Source: Methanosarcinaceae archaeon (GTDB lineage Archaea; Halobacteriota; Methanosarcinia; Methanosarcinales; Methanosarcinaceae). From it: a stretch of DNA of 12,730 bases. Positions 6,814 through 12,730 of this stretch are shown in pieces. The position numbers and the translations under genes are program-made. The stretch spans positions 1-12,730 of the forward strand of contig JAUWBW010000027.1 in the NCBI GenBank assembly GCA_030609665.1, written 5' to 3'. Every line of letters begins with the position of its first letter. Position 1 is the stretch's first letter. The notes beneath the pieces are model-generated. The model was given only the letters and a program-made list of their open reading frames with translations, ran no database searches and was not told the DNA's origin.

Positions 6814-7719
6814 ATGATGAAAAAATTATCACTTTTCCTGGGCTGCATTATCCCTAATCGTTACCCGGGTATCGAAAAGGCTACATATTTGTGCCTTGAA
6901 AAACTGGGTATCGACTGTTCAGACCTACCGGGTGCTTCATGCTGTCCCGCGCCCGGTGTGTTCAGGTCGTTCGATAAATCAACATGGCTCGCACTTGCAA
7001 GCCGCAACATTGTATTGTCAGAGGAACTCGAGCGCGATGTACTGACGATATGCAACGGTTGCTATGGTTCACTCATAGATGCAAATAATGAACTCAAAGA
7101 GAACGCAGCACTGAAAAAGAGTACGAATACCCATCTTGAGAAGATAGGCAAGAAATTCAATGGAAGTGTGGATGTCAGGCACATCGTGGAGTTACTCTAT
7201 GATGAGTTCGGACCTGAAAAGATCAAGGAGATGGTAACAACTCCACTCAACCTCAGGGTTGCGTTGCATTACGGATGTCACCTCGTTAAACCCTCAAAAG
7301 AGCGGCAACTTGGAAGTGTGGAAAAACCCACGTTCTTTGATGAACTTGTTGAGTCTACGGGTGCCGAAAGTGTGGATTACCCGGACAAGATGGCCTGTTG
7401 CGGTGCAGGTGGCGGTGTGCGGTCAGCACTTCTTGAAAAGTCACTTGAGATGGTGAATCACAAATTCTCGCGAATTTCTGATGCCGGTGTAGACTGTATC
7501 GTGAATGCGTGCCCTTTCTGTCATCTGCAACTTGACGGCGGACAGGCCGAGGTAAAAGAGAAGTTCGGTTTGGAGTATAATATTCCGGTACTCCATTATA
7601 CACAACTCCTTGGGCTTGCATTTGGTTTTTCGCCGGAAGAACTCGGAATTGACCTGAATGTCATAAAGAACGATGCGTTTCTCGCTAAGCTTAAACTTAA
7701 GGAACCCGCAGAAAATTGA
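6814..7719 (+). CDS. hdrB: Heterodisulfide reductase subunit B-like protein
   Basis: The product is 301 residues, the normal HdrB size, with both CCG domains intact. The first has Cys11, Cys43-Cys44 and Cys80/Cys83. The second has Cys155 (H-Y-G-C-H), Cys195-Cys196 followed by G-A-G-G-G-V-R, and Cys233/Cys236. These bind the two non-cubane [4Fe-4S] clusters that reduce the CoM-S-S-CoB heterodisulfide in methanogens. All cysteines are present, so the enzyme could act on a disulfide, although location beside glutamate synthase leaves its true substrate open. CAGGAGA precedes the ATG; a second ATG follows at once and either could be used. It resembles the HdrB half of the upstream fusion but keeps the canonical glycine-rich loop. 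The gap to hdrA is 15 bases. Confidence 0.93.
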   Translation: MMKKLSLFLGCIIPNRYPGIEKATYLCLEKLGIDCSDLPGASCCPAPGVFRSFDKSTWLALASRNIVLSEELERDVLTICNGCYGSLIDANNELKENAALKKSTNTHLEKIGKKFNGSVDVRHIVELLYDEFGPEKIKEMVTTPLNLRVALHYGCHLVKPSKERQLGSVEKPTFFDELVESTGAESVDYPDKMACCGAGGGVRSALLEKSLEMVNHKFSRISDAGVDCIVNACPFCHLQLDGGQAEVKEKFGLEYNIPVLHYTQLLGLAFGFSPEELGIDLNVIKNDAFLAKLKLKEPAEN

Positions 7720-7734
7720 TGAGGGTATGAAGAC

Positions 7735-10029
7735 ATGGGTGAAAAAACAGGTGTTCCAAAGACAGGTGTTTACCTCTGCAGGTGCGGCGGCAACATTTCA
7801 GACGTAATTGATGTTGAAAGTATTGTAGATGAAGTTTCTGAAATGGACGGTGTGGTATTTGCTGATGTTCAGGATTATATGTGCAGCAGTGCAGGACAGG
7901 GACAGATCAAGAATGATATTGAAGCAGGGAGGATCGACCGGGTGGTCATTGGTTGCTGTTCCCCGAAACTCCATCTTGAAACGTTCCGTGCAATGGCTAA
8001 AAAGGCAGGCACAAATCCGATGCTTCTTGAAATAACAAACATCCGCGAGCAGTGTTCGTGGGTGCATGAAGATCCTGATGAGGCTACAAGGAAAGCGAAC
8101 GGACTGATCAAAGGCGCGGTCTCAAGGATGAACGAACTTGAGTCGCTTGAACCTATCACTAAAGACGTCAAAGACAAGGCTCTGGTCGTGGGCGGCGGTA
8201 TTGCCGGGATCACAGCAGCACTTGAGATGGCGGATGAGCGCGAAGTTATTCTGATTGACAAGGCACCGTATATTGGTGGACACATGATCGGCCTGTCAAA
8301 GACATTTCCGACATTCGATTGTTCCCAGTGTACCCTGACACCAAAGATGGTAGAAGTGTTCAACCATCCGAACATTACGCTATACACCCAGACCGAGGTC
8401 GCATCTGTTGACGGTAATGTGGGTGATTTCAAAGTAACACTGCACCACTCACCACGGTATGTGGATATTGATGTGTGTACCTCATGCGGAAAGTGTGCTG
8501 ACAAGTGTCCAAAGGATGCGATCACGCTGCCGTTTGCACAGGCTATCCCGCAGGCATATATCATTGATATGGAAAAATGTATAGAGTGCGGGCTCTGTGA
8601 AAAAGTGTGTCCGACATCTGCTGTCAGGCTTGAAGAAGAAGCAAAAGAACGCCAGGTCGATGTTGGTGCTATCACTATTGCTACAGGGTTCGAGCCAATC
8701 GACCCGTCGGTCATTGAGGAATACAATTATGACCGCCATCCCGATATCATAACTGCTATCGAGTTTGAGGATATGCTCTCTGCCAAAAGCAAGACCGGCA
8801 TGCGGTTGCAAAAGGCGGATGGCACGATGCCGCAGAAAGTTGCTTTTGCGCTTTGTGTGGGCTCACGGGACTTTAACCGTGGGAACAAGCACTGCTCAAA
8901 GGTCTGCTGCCTGTATTCACAAAAGCAGGCACAATTGGTGCTTAAGATGAACAAGGACGCGGATGTGACATTGTTCTATATCGATATGCGATCGGCAGGC
9001 AGGCGGATGGAAGAGTTCTACCAACATGCGCAGGAGATTGGAGTGAACTTTGTTCGCGGGCGCGTGGCTGAAGTGAATCCGCTGGAAGATGGCGGGTTAC
9101 AGGTACGTTATGATGACACACTCCTTGGAGAAAAAGAGAGTGATAAATTCGACATGGTTGTGCTGTGTCCTTCACTTAACCCTTCAAGCGGTTCGCGCGA
9201 ACTTGCAGAACAGTTAGGTGTACCTGTTGGCGGCGACGGTTTCATTGAAGAGAAGCATGTCAAGATCGATCCGGTGAGCACACTGAACCAGGGCGTGTTC
9301 GTGGCAGGATGTGCGATCGGACCAAAGGATATTCATGATTCTGTTACGGAATCGATTAGTGCGGCGCACAAGATATCAAGGTTCCTTGGAAAAGGAAAAA
9401 TTTCGATATCACCCGAAAAACCTGTGATACGTGATGGCTGCGATGGATGCGGGATTTGTGTTGAAGTGTGTCCGTATGATGCATTTACGATGGACAACGG
9501 CAAGCCTGTACTCGACCCGCTCTCATGCAATGCGTGCGGGATATGTGCGGCAGAGTGTCCGCAAAAGGCTATCGAGATCGCAAATTACACACGCGGGCAG
9601 TTAAAAGCACAGGCTGAAGGAATACTTGATGCCGGCATGGGTGTGCTCGTGTACATCGACCCGGCTGCGTATGCGGCTGCTGATATTGCGGGTGTGAATA
9701 GGACTCACTATTCACCGCTTATCAGGTTTATTCAGGTGCCGTCCATCCATATGCTGGATGCGGATATCGTGAACCATGCATATGAGCACGGGGCCGGTGG
9801 TGTGATGCTTATTGAGGGTACGACTGACGAGGTACTTACATCGCGGTCCAAAGACCTGTACAGTAAGTTGAAGAAGGCTACGAAAGAACACAAGAAGCCT
9901 ATCAGGTACTCGCATATCGAGACTGCTCAGTATGAGAAATTGATGAACCTTCTGAATGTGTTCGCAGACCAGGCGGCTTCGCGGGCGGCTAAGAAGAGTG
10001 CGAAGAAAGGAAAAGAAATAAAAGAGTAG
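7735..10029 (+). CDS. hdrA: Heterodisulfide reductase subunit A-like FAD/iron-sulfur protein with degenerate MvhD-like C-terminus
   Basis: The product is 764 residues, about 100 longer than a plain HdrA. In order: an N-terminal domain with Cys15/Cys17, Cys50 and Cys74-Cys75; a FAD-binding G-G-G-I-A-G at 153-158; Cys196/Cys199 in D-C-S-Q-C; an inserted two-cluster ferredoxin domain (Cys248-258, Cys282-292); the rest of the flavin domain; a second two-cluster ferredoxin domain (Cys569-579, Cys598-608); then residues about 635-750. That last part follows the MvhD/FlpD pattern (A-D-I-A-G-V-N-R, a Y-S-P-L-I-R strand, H-G-A-G-G-V) but the cysteines ligating [2Fe-2S] are all replaced: I-D-P-A-A-Y where MvhD has CCNWC, and E-G-T-T-D-E near its GCHxGDC. 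HdrA is the flavin electron-bifurcating hub of soluble Hdr. Here it may feed electrons to HdrCB and glutamate synthase. The tail is lysine-rich. GAGGGT precedes the ATG. No in-frame TGA/selenocysteine is seen. Confidence 0.93.
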   Translation: MGEKTGVPKTGVYLCRCGGNISDVIDVESIVDEVSEMDGVVFADVQDYMCSSAGQGQIKNDIEAGRIDRVVIGCCSPKLHLETFRAMAKKAGTNPMLLEITNIREQCSWVHEDPDEATRKANGLIKGAVSRMNELESLEPITKDVKDKALVVGGGIAGITAALEMADEREVILIDKAPYIGGHMIGLSKTFPTFDCSQCTLTPKMVEVFNHPNITLYTQTEVASVDGNVGDFKVTLHHSPRYVDIDVCTSCGKCADKCPKDAITLPFAQAIPQAYIIDMEKCIECGLCEKVCPTSAVRLEEEAKERQVDVGAITIATGFEPIDPSVIEEYNYDRHPDIITAIEFEDMLSAKSKTGMRLQKADGTMPQKVAFALCVGSRDFNRGNKHCSKVCCLYSQKQAQLVLKMNKDADVTLFYIDMRSAGRRMEEFYQHAQEIGVNFVRGRVAEVNPLEDGGLQVRYDDTLLGEKESDKFDMVVLCPSLNPSSGSRELAEQLGVPVGGDGFIEEKHVKIDPVSTLNQGVFVAGCAIGPKDIHDSVTESISAAHKISRFLGKGKISISPEKPVIRDGCDGCGICVEVCPYDAFTMDNGKPVLDPLSCNACGICAAECPQKAIEIANYTRGQLKAQAEGILDAGMGVLVYIDPAAYAAADIAGVNRTHYSPLIRFIQVPSIHMLDADIVNHAYEHGAGGVMLIEGTTDEVLTSRSKDLYSKLKKATKEHKKPIRYSHIETAQYEKLMNLLNVFADQAASRAAKKSAKKGKEIKE

Positions 10030-10035
10030 TTTGAT

Positions 10036-10063
10036 GGGGCGTAGGCTCCCTTTTCATGTTTTT
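10036..10063 (+). terminator. Probable terminator of the hdr-glt operon
   Basis: Seven bases after the hdrA stop, GGGGC and GCTCCC pair around a GTAG loop (10036-10050) with one bulge. A T-rich tail follows (TTTT at 10051-10054, then five Ts at 10059-10063). Archaeal RNA polymerase terminates mainly on T-runs, so the tail may matter more than the weak hairpin. Confidence 0.5.
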
Positions 10064-10075
10064 ATCAATTATTCC

Positions 10076-10083
10076 ATATTTAT
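10076..10083 (+). promoter_or_regulatory. Possible TATA box for the ATP-grasp fusion gene
   Basis: ATATTTAT lies about 54-61 bases before the ATG, within the AT-rich part of the 107-base gap after hdrA. A start about 25 bases downstream would give a leader of roughly 25-30 bases that includes the GGAG ribosome-binding sequence at 10126-10129. The match is weak, but a separate promoter is expected after the apparent terminator. Confidence 0.35.
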
Positions 10084-10136
10084 CTTAACTCAAATCCCCG
10101 AATACTTGAACGATAAATGATAATCGGAGTTGTCAT

Positions 10137-12730
10137 ATGGCTAAAATGGTGAGCAGCGGATTAACCTCACTTGATGATGTTTTACAATCCTTTCGCCTGG
10201 GTGATAACGTTGTCTGGCAAGTTGATGATCCGGAAGATTATTCATACTTCGCCGAAAATTTCATCCTGCAGGGCATAAAGGATGGTTATAAGTGTGTTTA
10301 TCTCCGTTTTGCACCACATGAACCGGTTCTGAAGCCTGTTGAAGGGCTTGATATTTTAGATGTCGACCCTGCCAAAGGGTTCGATTTTTTCAGTAGCGAA
10401 GTACACACCATAATTGAAAGATACGGCAAGGAAGTTTTCTATATATTCGACAACCTGTCGTCACTGGTCGTTGAATGGGCCAGCGACGAACTTTTGGCCA
10501 GTTTCTTCAAGGTCACGTGCCCTTACCTGTATGAACTTGATACCATTGCATTTTTTGCCATCACACGCGGCAGACACGGCCATTCGGCAGTTGCAAGGAT
10601 AAGGGATACTACCCAACTACTGCTGGATGTCTACCATGTGGAGGGGAAAACATACTTGCATCCATTGAAGGTTTACAATCGTTATTCTCCGCAGATGTTC
10701 TTACCGCATGTGATGTCCGGGGGAAAGTGGGATCCTGTCTCTAACAGCGGGGATGCAGCTGCAGTTTCAACAATAGACCGCAGGAAAATACTTTACAGCA
10801 GTATGAGTACCATTGCTCCATGGGACAGTGTGTATAAAAGACTTACACAATACTATGAACAGGGAGTGGAGCAGAAACTCACACCCGAAATAGTGGTACT
10901 CAAGCAGGAACTTTCCAGAATGATCATAGGTGACCACCCCAGGTTTAACAAACTTGCTGATAATTACCTGACACTGGAAGATCTTATTGCCATAAGAGAC
11001 CGCATGATCGGCTCGGGGCGGATCGGAGGGAAGGCAGCCGGAATGCTGATTGCGCGCAACATCTTGCTAAAGGATGGTACAGGGGTGGATTTTTCCGGTA
11101 TAATAGAACCCCATGATTCATTCTATGTAGGGTCAAACGTGTTCTTTTCATTTTTGGTAAATAATGACCTTTTCCGCCTTAAGTTACAATTATCGAAAAA
11201 CTCCATACTGGCTAAAGAAATGTACGAATACATGGAACAGCGTTTTATCGATGGAGAATTCCCGGATGAGATCATAGAGCAGTTCAGGGATATGCTGGAT
11301 TATTTTGGACAGGCCCCCATAATCGTGCGATCGAGCAGCCTGCTGGAGGACAGTTTTGGGAACGCGTTTGCAGGCAAGTACAGGAGCGAGTTCTGCACCA
11401 ACCAGGGAGATCCGGATGAAAGACTTGCAGCATTTATTCGCGCAGTCAAACTTGTCTATGCCAGCGCCCTGAACCCTGATGCCCTGGCATACAGGAGAAC
11501 GCATGGTCTTGAGCATGATGATGAGCAGATGGCAATCCTTGTACAGCGCGTATCAGGCACTCCGTATAAGAATTATTTCTTCCCCACCCTTGCAGGCGTA
11601 ACATTCTCAAGGAACCTATTTGCATGGACACCGCGTATCGATCCACATAAGGGAATGATCAGGCTGGTGTTCGGTCTGGGCACACGTGCTGTTGACAGGG
11701 TTGGCAGGGATTATCCCCGGATGATCGCAGTAAGTCATCCTGAACTGAGACCTGAGATGGGAACTGAGATAACAAAATATTCCCAGTGGGAGGTAGATGT
11801 TCTTGACATTGAGAAAAATGACTTTAAGACATTGCCTATTACTGAACTGCTTTCAGATGGTGATTATTCGAACCTTAAACTGTTTATGTCCATATTCAAG
11901 GACGGCACTCTAACAGAACCACGTACTGCGCTTCGTGGAATTCCATCCGGAAATTTTGTCCTTACATTCAATAACCTTATACGACAAACGGATTTTGTTG
12001 AAATTATAGGAAAGATATTGGACATAATTGAGAATGGTTACGGGCAGCCTGTGGATATGGAATTTACAGCATTTGTTGATTCAAATGCAAGAATACGAAT
12101 AAATATAGTGCAGTGCCGCCCCATGATCATCCCCGGAACTGCCGGACTGGTCACCATGCCTGAGAATATACCGACAAAGAGCCTACTGTTCCATTCAAGC
12201 AAAACCATAAATGCGGGTATGGTCAGTAACATACGATATATTGTATATATCGACTCGAAAGTGTACGAGAAAATTGAAGATGTTGAGATCAAGAGATCAA
12301 TTGGTCGTGTTGTGGGGAGAATTAATGAGAAACTTGGGTCAAAGTATACAAGGCTTATGATGATAGGACCAGGACGGTGGGGCAGCAGCAATATAGACCT
12401 TGGCGTAAATGTATCGTATTCGGACATAGACAATACTGCTGTTTTAATTGAGATTGCAAGAGAGGAGGCAGGTCATACTCCTGAAGTGTCATATGGGACA
12501 CACTTTTTCCAGGATATTGTGGAGGAACAAACTATTTATGCGCCTGTTTATCCTGATAAAGCGGAATCCATGTTCAATGAGGCATTTTTTAATGAGGCAG
12601 AAAACGTGCTCACCGAACTGCTGCCTGATGAGATGAAATTCGAGAGTTTTGTCAAGGTAATAGATGTTCCTGCATCATCAGGTGGTGCGTATGCCTTCAT
12701 GGTGGCAGACCCCGAGAATGGTGCTGTGTG
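10137..12730 (+). CDS. PEP synthase/PPDK-type ATP-grasp protein with N-terminal KaiC-like pseudo-ATPase domain (3' partial)
   Basis: The frame is open for 864 codons to the window edge. Residues 6-210 resemble the KaiC/RAD55 RecA fold: S-S-G-L-T-S-L-D-D-V-L at the start, and a Walker B-like Y-I-F-D-N-L-S-S-L at 102-110. The P-loop position (about 28-36) reads Q-V-D-D-P-E-D-Y-S, so ATP binding there is unlikely. Residues about 290-665 are the PEP/pyruvate-binding ATP-grasp domain of PEP synthase and pyruvate phosphate dikinase: G-G-K-A-A-G from 297, V-R-S-S-S at 397-401, E-D-S-F-G-N-A-F-A-G-K at 404-414, D-M-E-F at 640-643 and Q-C-R-P-M at 659-663. The next part, with G-P-G-R-W-G at 744-749 and G-T-H-F-F-Q-D at 787-793, is a conserved-looking domain I cannot name. 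No phosphohistidine domain appears in the part visible, so true PEP synthase activity is doubtful. GGAG sits seven bases before the ATG. Confidence 0.82.
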   Translation, partial: MAKMVSSGLTSLDDVLQSFRLGDNVVWQVDDPEDYSYFAENFILQGIKDGYKCVYLRFAPHEPVLKPVEGLDILDVDPAKGFDFFSSEVHTIIERYGKEVFYIFDNLSSLVVEWASDELLASFFKVTCPYLYELDTIAFFAITRGRHGHSAVARIRDTTQLLLDVYHVEGKTYLHPLKVYNRYSPQMFLPHVMSGGKWDPVSNSGDAAAVSTIDRRKILYSSMSTIAPWDSVYKRLTQYYEQGVEQKLTPEIVVLKQELSRMIIGDHPRFNKLADNYLTLEDLIAIRDRMIGSGRIGGKAAGMLIARNILLKDGTGVDFSGIIEPHDSFYVGSNVFFSFLVNNDLFRLKLQLSKNSILAKEMYEYMEQRFIDGEFPDEIIEQFRDMLDYFGQAPIIVRSSSLLEDSFGNAFAGKYRSEFCTNQGDPDERLAAFIRAVKLVYASALNPDALAYRRTHGLEHDDEQMAILVQRVSGTPYKNYFFPTLAGVTFSRNLFAWTPRIDPHKGMIRLVFGLGTRAVDRVGRDYPRMIAVSHPELRPEMGTEITKYSQWEVDVLDIEKNDFKTLPITELLSDGDYSNLKLFMSIFKDGTLTEPRTALRGIPSGNFVLTFNNLIRQTDFVEIIGKILDIIENGYGQPVDMEFTAFVDSNARIRINIVQCRPMIIPGTAGLVTMPENIPTKSLLFHSSKTINAGMVSNIRYIVYIDSKVYEKIEDVEIKRSIGRVVGRINEKLGSKYTRLMMIGPGRWGSSNIDLGVNVSYSDIDNTAVLIEIAREEAGHTPEVSYGTHFFQDIVEEQTIYAPVYPDKAESMFNEAFFNEAENVLTELLPDEMKFESFVKVIDVPASSGGAYAFMVADPENGAV

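Noticed and set aside
7875..8726. 283-codon open frame on the minus strand inside hdrA
   Set aside because: It is fully antisense to the confidently identified FAD and iron-sulfur region of HdrA, and its serine-rich translation resembles no family I know.
12038..12433. 131-codon minus-strand open frame inside the ATP-grasp gene
   Set aside because: It overlaps the plus-strand frame that carries the PPDK-type motifs and shows no features of its own.

Overview
The window reads as the chromosome of a strictly anaerobic archaeon, most likely a methanogen or an anaerobic methanotroph-like relative in the Methanosarcinales/Methanomicrobia area. The evidence is a set of heterodisulfide-reductase (Hdr) genes with intact CCG-type iron-sulfur sites, a glutamate synthase split into three archaeal-style subunits, TATA-box-like promoters and very tight gene packing with short ribosome-binding sites. 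The lineage is inferred from gene content only; no rRNA or other marker is present.

Left edge, minus strand: the first seven codons of carB and the complete carA, the two subunits of carbamoyl-phosphate synthase, overlapping as TAATG. A 354-base divergent intergenic region (1118-1471) follows. It holds a TATA-like element for carA, a perfect AT-rich 10-bp inverted repeat that doubles as the TATA region of the rightward operon, a 9-bp direct repeat flanking it, and two long-range complementary pairs.

Centre, plus strand (1472-10029): seven genes with gaps of -4 to 30 bases that look like one operon. In order they encode an HdrB-HdrC fusion, the three glutamate synthase subunits (glutaminase, ferredoxin+FMN synthase, GXGXG subunit), then separate HdrC, HdrB and HdrA. 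There is no GltD-type flavoprotein, so the natural reading is that the Hdr proteins handle the redox side of this glutamate synthase: HdrA (FAD plus several 4Fe-4S clusters) would pass electrons through HdrC/HdrB and/or the HdrB-HdrC fusion to the ferredoxin domain of the FMN subunit. This wiring is an inference from gene order and cofactor content. HdrA carries a C-terminal domain that aligns with MvhD/FlpD but has lost every [2Fe-2S] cysteine.

Right edge, plus strand (10137 to the end, incomplete): a large protein with a PEP-synthase/PPDK-type ATP-grasp domain. It is preceded by a KaiC/RAD55-like domain whose Walker A loop is gone, and followed by a conserved domain I cannot name. Between hdrA and this gene are a short bulged hairpin with a T-rich tail, probably the operon terminator, and a weak promoter.
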